From assembly GCA_963575655.1 (NCBI GenBank), contig CAUYTY010000184.1, positions 1-64,000 of the forward strand: a stretch of DNA of 64,000 nt. Direction: 5' to 3'. Below are positions 27,346-35,563 of this stretch, piece by piece. Numbering within the stretch: position 1 is the first letter of the stretch; every line of letters starts with the position of its first letter. Below the pieces are notes generated by a model. That model saw nothing but the letters and a program-made list of their open reading frames with translations. It made no database searches and was not told where the DNA came from. Origin of the DNA: Gammaproteobacteria bacterium (lineage in GTDB: Bacteria; Pseudomonadota; Gammaproteobacteria; CAIRSR01). The translations under genes were made by a program, and so were the position numbers.

Positions 27346-27610
27346 TTAGGCGGTTTTCTGGATCATTAAAATCTGCTCCCAGGAAAATCTTTTTTCTATA
27401 ACACCTAAAGAAACCGCAGGAACTTGTTTAGTGGTGAAATGTATCCGGATAAAGTTATGGACAATCCAAACACCATCCAATACCCGCTGGAGGCCTGATT
27501 TATTTTTTGCATACATATTCGTCCTGCGTCGGTAAGCGGAACAGCGCCTCCTTATGGAGGAATTAAATGCCTCGGCATGATTGGCGTGGGTTTCCTTATT
27601 GGTAATATAG
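27346..27610 (-). pseudogene. transposase C-terminal fragment
   Basis: An open frame on the minus strand without a start reads HANHAEAFNSSIRRRCSAYR, then GLQRVLDGVWIVHNFIR and a stop at 27346. This is the C-terminal end of a DDE transposase whose family I recognise by this His-Glu-Arg-rich end but cannot name surely. Its front half is missing where the IS630 fragment joins. Confidence 0.6.
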
Positions 27611-27629
27611 CAAAGCCACCATAAAATGA

Positions 27630-27785
27630 TTACGCATAATTTGCGAAGACTTCCTCGGTAGTACGGCGTTCTCTTTTGTCAATCGCCTTTAATTGCGCCC
27701 ACTTATGTTCGATGGGATTGAAATCTGGTGAATAAGGGGGTAAATATTCCAGAATATGGCCCGCATTTTTGATGGCTTGTTGAAT
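27630..27785 (-). pseudogene. IS630-family transposase fragment
   Basis: The frame reads AIKNAGHILEYLPPYSPDFN followed by PIEHKWAQLK, the third-acid (Glu) region typical of IS630 transposases. The open frame extends to 27836, but codons upstream of about 27785 come from a MITE-like element and not from the transposase. Both ends of the IS are lost. Confidence 0.75.
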
Positions 27786-27887
27786 AGACCTTATCGGAAA
27801 CCCCCTACCTAGCTCTGCCGGACAACGCAACCTCATGATTTATATTGACTGTGGTGGGTGATGAGGAGGTTTCCGATAAGGTCTATT
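27783..27887. repeat. MITE-like element, family A (105 bases)
   Basis: Perfect 20-base ends AATAGACCTTATCGGAAACC and its complement bound 65 bases of unrelated sequence. It joins an IS630 fragment on its left to an IS30 fragment on its right. Related elements lie at 28956-29034 and 39577-39750, with single ends near 37935 and 49602. Confidence 0.75.
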
Positions 27888-28277
27888 GCCCATGTGGCTA
27901 GCAAAGAGGCCGCTGTTGTGGCGGACACGATGATTTCCTTACTCAAGCCTTTCGCTGATCATGTTCACACTATCACGACCGACAACGGCAAGGAGTTTTC
28001 TCAACATCAACGAATCGCCAAGGAACTGAATGCGGGGTTCTATTTCGCACACCCATATTCCTCTTGGGAACGTGGCGCCAATGAGAATATGAATGGACTA
28101 ATCCGCCAGTTCTTTCCAAAGAAGATGAGTCTTAAATTCATCCCTGAAAAACTTATCCAGAGGGCAAAGGATTTCCTAAATCACCGGCCACGGAAATGCC
28201 TCGGGTTCAAAACTCCTTTTGAAGTGTTCAATAATGAGTTACAATCGATTAACCCACCCGTTGCACTTCAAGGTTGA
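27888..28277 (+). pseudogene. IS30-family transposase fragment
   Basis: The C-terminal half of an IS30-type DDE transposase: TITTDNGKEFSQH (second Asp), HPYSSWERGANENMNGLIRQ (the Glu region) and HRPRKCLGFKTPFEVF. The first catalytic Asp and the DNA-binding part are missing. The open frame begins at 27858 within the MITE-like repeat, which is not part of the transposase. The last 226 coding bases also occur at 26872-27097. Confidence 0.8.
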
Positions 28278-28411
28278 ATCCGCCGCTTAAGATAGAATAG
28301 TGTATAATTTTCAATCGATTATAGCAAGAATCAAAATAGACCAGTGCCATATTGTTCGCGGGAGATTCTATGAAAATCACTGAGGCCATAAGGAAATCGC
28401 ATGGAGCACCT

Positions 28412-28517
28412 AGCACGTAGATTGGGCCGAACGTCTTTTTGTGAAGCCCAACTTTAAAACATAAGCAATTCGTGGAAAGTTAGATTGGGCTTCCTTCGTC
28501 AGCCCAACCTACACGCT
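28412..28517. repeat. 106-base inverted-repeat element (family C), second copy
   Basis: It begins AGCACGTAGATTGGGCCGA and ends AGCCCAACCTACACGCT, with the same inner GAAGCCCAACTTTAAAAC and TTCCTTCGTC motifs as the copy at 16589. A possible small frame that starts just upstream is interrupted by it. Confidence 0.75.
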
Positions 28518-28955
28518 TACTCCCCCTATCCACGGAGGCGGTGAACGGTCACTGGAGGACATCCTAGCCGCCGTGCAACCCTTACTCAAGCCGTCATTTT
28601 TAGAGAACCCGAAATGACCGACCACATCAGTACACAATACACTGCCCCGCTCCCTCTAATTCACCACGACCACAAAGGCACCATCGATTTCCAAATTTTC
28701 TTGCAACTCGTTTGGTATTAATGTAGTTTCTAACTGTCCCTCCCTAGGATCAGTCTCTTCCTGTTAAGGGGGGAACCTCCCGTTAAGAGAAGGAAACAGC
28801 AAAAGATTTCCAAGCAATTACGCAAATGGAACTTTCAGGAGGAGATTTTATCGGAGGGTTCGTCGGGATCTCCTGACGTGTTGGAACTCATGTAACACAA
28901 GTTGCCACATCTGTCATTTTGGCAGGGAATGCCAGAATTCAGAAACCGTAGAGGA

Positions 28956-29034
28956 AATAGACATTACTCGAAACCGATCTGCTCCCCTCTCTCAAAGGGA
29001 GAGGGGAGCAGATCGGTTTCGAATAATGTCTATT
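28956..29034. repeat. MITE-like element, family A (79 bases)
   Basis: A near-perfect palindrome: AATAGACATTACTCGAAACC on the left and its complement with one change on the right, with CCCCTCT-CTCAAAGG-GAGAGGGG at the centre. It lies 27 bases before the deacetylase start, so its hairpin may affect that gene. Confidence 0.7.
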
Positions 29035-29060
29035 GAAGTCATAATTCACGATGGGGGTTC

Positions 29061-30731
29061 ATGATGGTAGGTTTGGCGCTGCATTGGGCGGTACGTTGGA
29101 GAACCATGGTATTGGGGATGCTCGCGTTTCTTGGAGGGGTAACGCCATTGATGGCGGATGAAGGGCCGACCACGGTGGTAGAACGCTTCTACCAAGCCCT
29201 GCAAGTAAAAAACTGCGCCGAAGCGATACGGCTGCGTCCTGGCTATCGGGAAAATCAGTGTCAAAAGGTCAGCGAGGTCGGAAAACCCGAGGTGACTGTA
29301 CAGCACTCAGGAAATCGGGTGACGGTAATGCGACTCAGGGTGGGTTATCGTCTCGACGGTGTGCCCAATACTTTCAATGGATATGTAACAGCGCTAGAAC
29401 GCAAGAGCGGCGTTTGGACCATTGCCGAAGGTTCCTTTCGAGAGACCTCGAATTTGGAGGCATATCTGCGTAGCCCGGAATTCATTCGGCTTCGGACATT
29501 TACCAACCAGACGATAGGGACACTACCTCCACCGGCATTAGTACCAACACCAGCGACCAGTACGGTAGCAGAGGCCCGGCAGACACTCCGCCTCCCGCCA
29601 TCTAGCGCAGTGATTGCCGCTAATGGGACGGCTGGACCTACCTCTACCCGATTGCCGAGTGTTGCAGGCAAACCAACACCAGTCCCTACCTACCGTCGTC
29701 CTCCGGCACGCGACCTCACTAACGAGGTCGAACCGTCCCAGGACCCTGCGCTGGACTTGGAATCGGCTCCAGCCTTCCATTCTCCCCCAGCCTCGGAGCC
29801 ACGCACCGGTGCCGATTCGTTGTTGGCAGCCTGTTGGGGACCAGGAGAATTACGTGGGACGATCGAGGATCGCAAGGTTTTTCTGAATCTAACGGCCACT
29901 CATACCCCGCCAGCGCGGACTCAACCACGCCAATCTTCTCCCCCACTACCGGAAAGTTTCGCCCGCTCGATTCGCTACGTCATCCCCAAGCGAGGCGAGA
30001 AACTTATTGCACTCACCTTCGACCTGTGTGAAAAGGCCACTGAGGTTACCGGTTATGACGCCGCATTGATAAACATTCTACGTGCCCAATCCGTCAAGGC
30101 AACCTTTTTCGCGGGAGGTAAGTGGCTACGCACCCATTCAGAAAAAGCCATGCAACTCATCGCTGACCCACTCTTCGAGATCGGAAATCACGCATGGACT
30201 CACGGCAACCTGCGAGTATTGCGCGGACAGGAATTGTTGGATCAGATCCGTTGGACCCAGGCCCAGTATGAATTGCTCCGCGAGCGTCTATTGGCCCTAC
30301 CTTGTGCGGCCTCCGCCGCCCCCTCCGTAATAGCGAGTATTCCCGAAATCCCCGCCGTTTTTCGTTTTCCTTACGGGGCTTGTGATGCCTCGGCCCTGGA
30401 TGCGGTAACAAAAGCGGGACTCTATCCGATTCAGTGGGACGTGGTCGCCGGGGATCCATCTCGCGATCAGACAGCGGGGCGGATCATTCACACTATCCTT
30501 AGCCAAATTCATCCTGGGGCTATTATCGTGGCTCATGCCAATGGTCGCGGTTGGCATACGGCAGAGGCGCTTTCTACACTTATCCCGGAATTGCGCGCCC
30601 GTGGTTATCGTTTCGTTACGGTGAGCGAACTATTATCCGCAGGTCAACCCGCTGCCGTTGAAAGTTGTTATGAAAACCGACCCGGAGACACCCTTCGTTA
30701 TGACCAAATGTTTGGTCGTGGCACGGAATAA
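29061..30731 (+). CDS. exported NodB-type polysaccharide deacetylase
   Basis: The 556-residue product has a signal peptide (about 1-31), an NTF2-like domain (about 33-140), a Pro/Thr-rich linker (about 150-300) and a C-terminal CE4 deacetylase domain (305-545). CE4 motifs: TFDLCE (319-324) in place of the usual TFDDGP, HAWTH (377-381) with both metal-binding His, RFPYG (435-439), WD (459-460) and VAH near 490. The TFDLCE form is known in one CE4 subfamily. It likely removes acetyl groups from a glycan in the periplasm. It stands alone and ends in a hairpin shared with mshI. Confidence 0.85.
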   Translation: MMVGLALHWAVRWRTMVLGMLAFLGGVTPLMADEGPTTVVERFYQALQVKNCAEAIRLRPGYRENQCQKVSEVGKPEVTVQHSGNRVTVMRLRVGYRLDGVPNTFNGYVTALERKSGVWTIAEGSFRETSNLEAYLRSPEFIRLRTFTNQTIGTLPPPALVPTPATSTVAEARQTLRLPPSSAVIAANGTAGPTSTRLPSVAGKPTPVPTYRRPPARDLTNEVEPSQDPALDLESAPAFHSPPASEPRTGADSLLAACWGPGELRGTIEDRKVFLNLTATHTPPARTQPRQSSPPLPESFARSIRYVIPKRGEKLIALTFDLCEKATEVTGYDAALINILRAQSVKATFFAGGKWLRTHSEKAMQLIADPLFEIGNHAWTHGNLRVLRGQELLDQIRWTQAQYELLRERLLALPCAASAAPSVIASIPEIPAVFRFPYGACDASALDAVTKAGLYPIQWDVVAGDPSRDQTAGRIIHTILSQIHPGAIIVAHANGRGWHTAEALSTLIPELRARGYRFVTVSELLSAGQPAAVESCYENRPGDTLRYDQMFGRGTE

Positions 30732-30734
30732 TTT

Positions 30735-30778
30735 GTAACCGTTCGCCCCCTTTCTAATGAGAGGAGGCGAACGGTTAC
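30735..30778. terminator. hairpin between convergent genes
   Basis: GTAACCGTTCGCC pairs perfectly with GGCGAACGGTTAC around an 18-base loop, just past the deacetylase stop and 53 bases before the end of mshI. It may terminate both, but lacks a T run. The same ends occur in other intergenic repeats of this window. Confidence 0.5.
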
Positions 30779-30830
30779 CATAAGGTTTGATGAGAAGACG
30801 GCGTTGTGAATTCTGGAGGGAGTGGCGAAT

Positions 30831-31781
30831 TTAACCAGCCGCCCGCAAGGCGGCCCCTAACGTCAATAAGCACTCGGCCTGTTGTTCCACCGTACTTAAT
30901 TCAGGGAGTTCAACGACCCCACTGAGATCAAAAAATACATCCATAGAGGCCGTCATTACTGGCAGCGATAGATTATTTACCAGATGGGCCTCCAGGCCAC
31001 ACTCCGGGGGAAGCAGGGAAAGCACTAAACGACTCAGCGCGATGGAGCGAAATTGCCGATCGAAGTGGTCGATGGTCCGCTGTACATCTAACGCGAGTCG
31101 ATCAAACATACGCGTTTGTTGATCCGGATTTTTGGTGAGAATCTGTTGGAGACTTACATCGGTACGCCGCGCAAGATAGAGTTCACCGTTACAGGTAAAG
31201 GTCAAGAGACCACCAGAGGCATCGAAACTGAGCAACGCGAGCCCTCGCTCTGGTTCTTCCAAAAGGGCGGCAAGATTGCGCTGGGCAAGTTCAGGAATAT
31301 CAATGACTGATAGCGGAAATCGCGCATCCTCGAGCAACAATTGCCGTTCGGCAATTAGCGTGTTTTGTGCCGTCACAACATACAGATTGGCCGCGCGGGT
31401 CGGAGTGGAACGATCCGACGGTACTGGTAAAACATCGAGAGTGGCCGCGTCGACGAGATAATCGAGCTGATCCTTGATACGCCAGCGCACCGCTGATCGT
31501 AATTCGTTCGCTGGGACATTGGGGGCCTCAACGAGTAAGAATTGATATTCGCCTGTGTTGAGCAGACATAACACCTGATGACGGCTGGCAGAAATCTCGC
31601 GGGCCAGTGATTTCAGAATACCCGCCGCCCCTCCTGCCCCTTCAATATTGCGCATACGACACAGCGTCACACAGGGTTTCTCACCGCTCATCGTGGCGAC
31701 TTGGGCTACGCAAATCCGATCCGGCCATACCCGGACCGCGAGCCAACCTTTTGGTACTACTGTTCGCGAGCGCCAACCCAT
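30831..31781 (-). CDS. mshI: MSHA biogenesis protein MshI-like
   Basis: The 316-residue product has the actin-like PilM/MshI layout: WLAVRVWPDRICVAQV at the start, a Cys-Leu-Leu strand, LRSAVRWRIKDQLDY (about 105-119) and a second half with LLSFDASGGLLTF. MshI helps to set the inner-membrane platform of type IV-like MSHA pili. It has no clear membrane helix, as expected. Its start codon overlaps the region where the pseudopilin gene on the other strand begins, so the two are divergent with no promoter gap. Confidence 0.75.
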   Translation of the reverse strand: MGWRSRTVVPKGWLAVRVWPDRICVAQVATMSGEKPCVTLCRMRNIEGAGGAAGILKSLAREISASRHQVLCLLNTGEYQFLLVEAPNVPANELRSAVRWRIKDQLDYLVDAATLDVLPVPSDRSTPTRAANLYVVTAQNTLIAERQLLLEDARFPLSVIDIPELAQRNLAALLEEPERGLALLSFDASGGLLTFTCNGELYLARRTDVSLQQILTKNPDQQTRMFDRLALDVQRTIDHFDRQFRSIALSRLVLSLLPPECGLEAHLVNNLSLPVMTASMDVFFDLSGVVELPELSTVEQQAECLLTLGAALRAAG

Positions 31782-31791
31782 GGTTCACCTA

Positions 31792-32262
31792 ATGAAGGAA
31801 AAGTCGATAAATAAAAGCTGGTCGATACCTCCGACTGCCCCCCTCGGATTCACCTTGATCGAATTGATCATGATCATCGTGATCCTCGCTGTTCTTGCGA
31901 TAATGGTAATGCCGCGCTTTGCCGATAAGGACATATTTGAAACGCACGGCTTTCGTGAAGAAATAATGTCGCTCCTCCATTATGCCCAGAAAACGGCTGT
32001 TGCCCAACGTCGTACGGTATGCGTAAATCTGAATCCCAGGGTCACCCTAGCCATTGCCAGCGCCCCCCCACCTTCGACAACGTGTAATCTTCCATTGGTT
32101 GTACCCGCCACCCCCAATACCCAGCGAGTATTAACTGCGAATCAAGCCAGTTTCAATTTCCTAGCCTCGGGGGGGACCGATCAGGCGGCAAATGTATTGA
32201 TCACTATTGTCGGTGGTAGCAACGGTATTACTATTGATGCGGTAACCGGCAATGTCTACTAA
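31792..32262 (+). CDS. type IV pseudopilin (MshC/GspH-like)
   Basis: The product of about 156 residues has a type III signal sequence: a short basic leader ending in G, then FTLIELIMIIVILAVLAIMV, cut by prepilin peptidase before Phe with Glu at +5. The rest matches GspH-like pseudopilins (REEIMSLLHYAQKTAVAQRR). Two cysteines frame a loop. An ATG at 31792 is used; 31780 is in frame. It is the first of four overlapping pilin-like genes, the place of mshC in msh clusters. Confidence 0.8.
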   Translation: MKEKSINKSWSIPPTAPLGFTLIELIMIIVILAVLAIMVMPRFADKDIFETHGFREEIMSLLHYAQKTAVAQRRTVCVNLNPRVTLAIASAPPPSTTCNLPLVVPATPNTQRVLTANQASFNFLASGGTDQAANVLITIVGGSNGITIDAVTGNVY

Positions 32263-32743
32263 AATCACTTCGCATCGCTGGTTGGCAAAGGGAATGACGC
32301 TCATCGAACTGATTATGGCGATTATTATTATCAGCGCCGGAGTCATCGGCATTTTGTCGGTATTAAGTTTCACAGCAAAGTCGAGCGCCGATCCCATCCG
32401 ATATAAGCAAGCCATGGCGATGGCCGAGGCGATTATGGAGGAAGTCATGGCAAAAGAACTTGTCAATCCCGTTGGTGGTTTTGTAGAGACCAGCCCTCAA
32501 ACCTGCGCAGGTCGCTTATTTTATGACGATCTGAATGATTATGATTGTTTTGATGGAAGTTCCTCGACCAAATTCATCAGGAGTGATATTACACTGGCCG
32601 GTACTAGCTCACCACTCCTAAACTATACCGCTACGGTCACAGTATCAGTCGTTACTGTCAGCGCTATTCCCATGAGCAGAGTCAGCGTAACGGTGACCAG
32701 CGGCAATGTGACTGTCTCACTAAATGGCTACCGTGCGATCTGA
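32252..32743 (+). CDS. mshD: MshD-like minor pseudopilin
   Basis: The 163-residue product has leader MSTKITSHRWLAKG, then MTLIELIMAIIIISAGVIGI, a prepilin with Met at +1 and Glu at +5. The AMAMAEAIMEEVMAKEL stretch after it is typical of MshD/PilV-like minor pilins. It overlaps the previous gene by 11 bases and the next begins three bases after it, so all are one translational chain. Confidence 0.8.
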   Translation: MSTKITSHRWLAKGMTLIELIMAIIIISAGVIGILSVLSFTAKSSADPIRYKQAMAMAEAIMEEVMAKELVNPVGGFVETSPQTCAGRLFYDDLNDYDCFDGSSSTKFIRSDITLAGTSSPLLNYTATVTVSVVTVSAIPMSRVSVTVTSGNVTVSLNGYRAI

Positions 32744-32745
32744 AC

Positions 32746-33657
32746 ATGCCCAACCCACACCTGCCATCGTTCCATCGCGGATTCACCTTAATCGAAGCGA
32801 TCATGGTAATTGTCATTACCGGCATCATTGCTAGCATGATCGCGGTGTTTATTAAAATTCCCGCAGATGGTTATATCAGCGCTACTCGTCGAGCAGAATT
32901 AAGCGACATCGCCGACACGACTGTGCGACGCATCGCACGTGACCTTCGGCTTGCCTTACCGAATACGGTACGCAATCCCAGTAATGGGTCTGATCAGTGC
33001 ATCGAATTTATTCCGACTAAGGTGGGAGGACGTTACCGAGCAGCGGCGGATAATGTTGGTGCTATTGGTGGAGATATTCTCGACTTTACCGCAGTGGATA
33101 ATAGTTTCGATATGCTCTGGACCATCGCTAACTTACCAGCGGCGTATCGGATCGTTGCTGGTGACATTATTGTGGTATACAACGACGGCACCACCAACGG
33201 GAATGCCTATCTGGGGACAAATGCTATTCAGGTAGCCAGCGTAGCGCCTGCAGTCTCTCCAAATAGCACCACCATTACCTTTGTCGGACCAGGCGCAGTC
33301 GCGGCTATCCCTTTTAATGGAAAACAACTACCAAGTGCATCCCCCACTCATCGATTCCAGGTAATTCCCGTAAACCAACACGTAATGGCCTATGGTTGTA
33401 CCAATGGCACACTGCGTCGTTATGTGCGCACCTTGGGTGCCCCCTGGGCACAACCCGCTAATTGTGCAGCTATGATCGGGGGTGCTATTTATTCCCAACT
33501 GGCCCAGAATATCGCTACTTGTAATCTCAAATACGAACAACCTGGTGTCAACACCGGCCTGGGCCGCCTCGGAATTGTGTCAATCTCGCTCGGAATAGAC
33601 CAATCCGGTGAAAGTGTAAATCTCTACCACCAGATTCACATAGACACTACGCCATGA
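32746..33657 (+). CDS. mshO: MshO-like minor pseudopilin
   Basis: The 303-residue product has a prepilin leader ending HRG, then FTLIEAIMVIVITGIIASMI, followed by a MshO-type region (ADGYISATRRAELSDIADTT with RRIARDLRLALPN). Its size is near the family norm. It belongs to the chain of pilin-like genes and overlaps the next gene by four bases (ATGA). Confidence 0.82.
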   Translation: MPNPHLPSFHRGFTLIEAIMVIVITGIIASMIAVFIKIPADGYISATRRAELSDIADTTVRRIARDLRLALPNTVRNPSNGSDQCIEFIPTKVGGRYRAAADNVGAIGGDILDFTAVDNSFDMLWTIANLPAAYRIVAGDIIVVYNDGTTNGNAYLGTNAIQVASVAPAVSPNSTTITFVGPGAVAAIPFNGKQLPSASPTHRFQVIPVNQHVMAYGCTNGTLRRYVRTLGAPWAQPANCAAMIGGAIYSQLAQNIATCNLKYEQPGVNTGLGRLGIVSISLGIDQSGESVNLYHQIHIDTTP

Positions 33658-34127
33658 ATCCGCAGACTTCTTTCCTAAGGCTATTTCCAGAATTGAGACA
33701 GAGGCCCAGCAGCCCCCCTCGCCGATCAGGCCCACAATACCGGCGGAGAAAAGAAGAAGGATTCGCTTTGGCCTCAGCAATTTTCTTGTTGGTGGTTCTG
33801 GCCACCTTAGGGGCATTTATCTTGAGCGTATCGAACATACAGCACCTCACTTCAGCACAGGATATCCAAGGGTCACGCGCCTATTGGGCGGCTAAGGCGG
33901 GTATCCAATGGATGGCCGCGATGCTAAATGCTAATGGGGCATGTCCCGGAACACAAGTTATTAGCCTGGAGGGTTTTTCTATTTCCATTACCTGTACCTC
34001 CAATGCCTATACCGAGGGTAACAACCCCACGGTCATCTATTGGGTAACTTCTACGGCGACCAGTGGAGGGGGTATCGGTGGAATCAGCTATACCGAGAGG
34101 ATGGTCGATTCTTTTATCGAGTTCTAA
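33654..34127 (+). CDS. mshP: MshP-like pilus biogenesis protein
   Basis: The 157-residue product has an unusually long, basic, Pro-rich leader (about 33 residues) and then EGFALASAIFLLVVLATLGAF, the PilX/MshP-type hydrophobic helix that has no Glu at +5. The SRAYWAAKAGIQWMAA stretch is typical of PilX-like proteins. It closes the pilin-like chain and runs against mshG, with 40 bases between. Confidence 0.78.
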   Translation: MNPQTSFLRLFPELRQRPSSPPRRSGPQYRRRKEEGFALASAIFLLVVLATLGAFILSVSNIQHLTSAQDIQGSRAYWAAKAGIQWMAAMLNANGACPGTQVISLEGFSISITCTSNAYTEGNNPTVIYWVTSTATSGGGIGGISYTERMVDSFIEF

Positions 34128-34167
34128 ATTCTCAATACGATTATTGCGATCTTCGTTTTAATCAGTG

Positions 34168-35394
34168 TCAATGGTGCATCATCGACTGCCCGAAGTTCCA
34201 GAGTGGTAGAAATACCCCCAAGGCCAGGATCAAAACCAGAACCCCGAGCCCCACCAGGAGGATGGGTTCAATACGATCGTTAAGATTTTTCACTTCATAT
34301 TCAACCTCACGATCGTACATATCGGCGATTTCTTGCATCAAATTATCGATTTCGCCAGTCTCCTCGCCTACCGCGATCATTTGCAACACCACCGGCGTAA
34401 AGATCTTGGCTGCAACGGCGGTACGTAGGATCGTTTCTCCCCGTTCGATACTCTCGCGCATCTGCTCAATTCGTTGGCTGACGAAGCTATTATCCACTGT
34501 CTGGGCGACTACCCCCAGGGCTTGGATAATCGGCACCCCGCTCTTGGCCGCCAGAGAAAAACTACGGGCGAAGCGTGCCAGCGTCGCCTTTTCGACAATA
34601 CCCCCCACGATGGGAATGCGTAATTTGATAGTATCCCAGCGCAAGCGACCAGACGTAGTGCGCACGTAGGATCGAAGTAGGACAATCAACATAATTAACA
34701 CGAGCAGCAGTACTGGCCAGAAGCGAACGGTAAACGTAGAAAAGGCGATGAGCCACTGAGTGATGCTTGGCAATTCCGTATGCATCGAGGCGTACACTTG
34801 GGCAAAGGTAGGGATAACAAAGATATTGATAACCGCGATTGCGACCGCCATGGCGATGACCACAAAACTGGGATAGCGTAATGCCGATTTGATCTGATCC
34901 TTGGTACGCTTTTCAAATTCCAGGTGATAAAACAAATACAGGAAGACGTTATCCAGCCCTCCGGTCATCTCACCCACTCGCATCATGCTGAGATAAAACG
35001 AAGAAAATACCTGGGGGTGGCGATGCATGGCTGCGGAAAGCTCCCGTCCGCTATCGAGATCGCTGGACACTTCTTTGAGGATGCCCGCAAAGGTAGGATT
35101 GTGGGTCGCTTCCTGTAACCCTGCCAGACCACGCAGAATAGGTACGCCCGCCTTGAGCAGGGTGTGCATTTGGCGGCTGAACAACATCAAGTCGATCGTT
35201 TCGACCTTTGGTTGGAATAATCGTTGTAATCCACCTTTGCCAACGACTGTCGCCCTCGTGGTGGGACGAATATTGACGGGAGTAATACCGCCATTCAGCA
35301 ATTGCTGGGCGCACGCATCCTGGTCGGTACTCTCCAGTACCCCACTAACGGAATCCCCCTGGCTATTGCGGCCAGTGTACGAAAAATAGGGCAT
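34168..35394 (-). CDS. mshG: MshG-like inner-membrane platform protein (GspF family)
   Basis: The 408-residue product has a short N-terminal PilC/GspF-type start (PYFSYTGRNSQGDSVSG) and two T2SS-F domains, each with a GVPI or GGL(D/A) motif and hydrophobic helices (about 172-194, 218-242 and 378-400). It is the inner-membrane base that couples the ATPase to pilin loading. In msh clusters it lies next to mshE, as here (169 bases apart, same strand). Confidence 0.88.
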   Translation of the reverse strand: MPYFSYTGRNSQGDSVSGVLESTDQDACAQQLLNGGITPVNIRPTTRATVVGKGGLQRLFQPKVETIDLMLFSRQMHTLLKAGVPILRGLAGLQEATHNPTFAGILKEVSSDLDSGRELSAAMHRHPQVFSSFYLSMMRVGEMTGGLDNVFLYLFYHLEFEKRTKDQIKSALRYPSFVVIAMAVAIAVINIFVIPTFAQVYASMHTELPSITQWLIAFSTFTVRFWPVLLLVLIMLIVLLRSYVRTTSGRLRWDTIKLRIPIVGGIVEKATLARFARSFSLAAKSGVPIIQALGVVAQTVDNSFVSQRIEQMRESIERGETILRTAVAAKIFTPVVLQMIAVGEETGEIDNLMQEIADMYDREVEYEVKNLNDRIEPILLVGLGVLVLILALGVFLPLWNFGQSMMHH

Positions 35395-35471
35395 AAGACT
35401 CTGTCAGGCAATAGAGAAGGATTCAAAAACCGTATGACCGCGCCCAAAATAAAAATCAAAGATTCTTCTTT

Positions 35472-35552
35472 AATTTAAGTCGCTACCTATGGCTCAGTTA
35501 TCATTCCGGCAATCCCTGTCAGAGTAACGAATAGGCAGTCTGGGTTGTTTAA
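35472..35552. repeat. degenerate copy of the family B element
   Basis: The left end AATTTAAGTCGCTACCTAT and the right end near GGCAGTCTGGGTTG are worn versions of the TAACCCAAGTTGCCACCTA ends, with a CATTCCGGCAATCCCTG motif inside. It lies in the gap between mshE and mshG. Confidence 0.4.
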
Positions 35553-35563
35553 TAATCAACCGC

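Larger units (their letters stand above)
28355..29060. other. intergenic region with repeats and no clear gene
   Basis: About 700 bases between the transposon remnants and the deacetylase gene. They hold a family C element (28412-28517) and a family A element (28956-29034). Short frames near 28371 and 28614 start with ATG but end within 40 codons and match nothing I know; they may be decayed genes. Confidence 0.45.

Noticed and set aside
27630-27836. Reading the first residues of the IS630 frame as transposase
   Set aside because: Codons upstream of about 27785 are coded by the family A repeat and cannot belong to the transposase.
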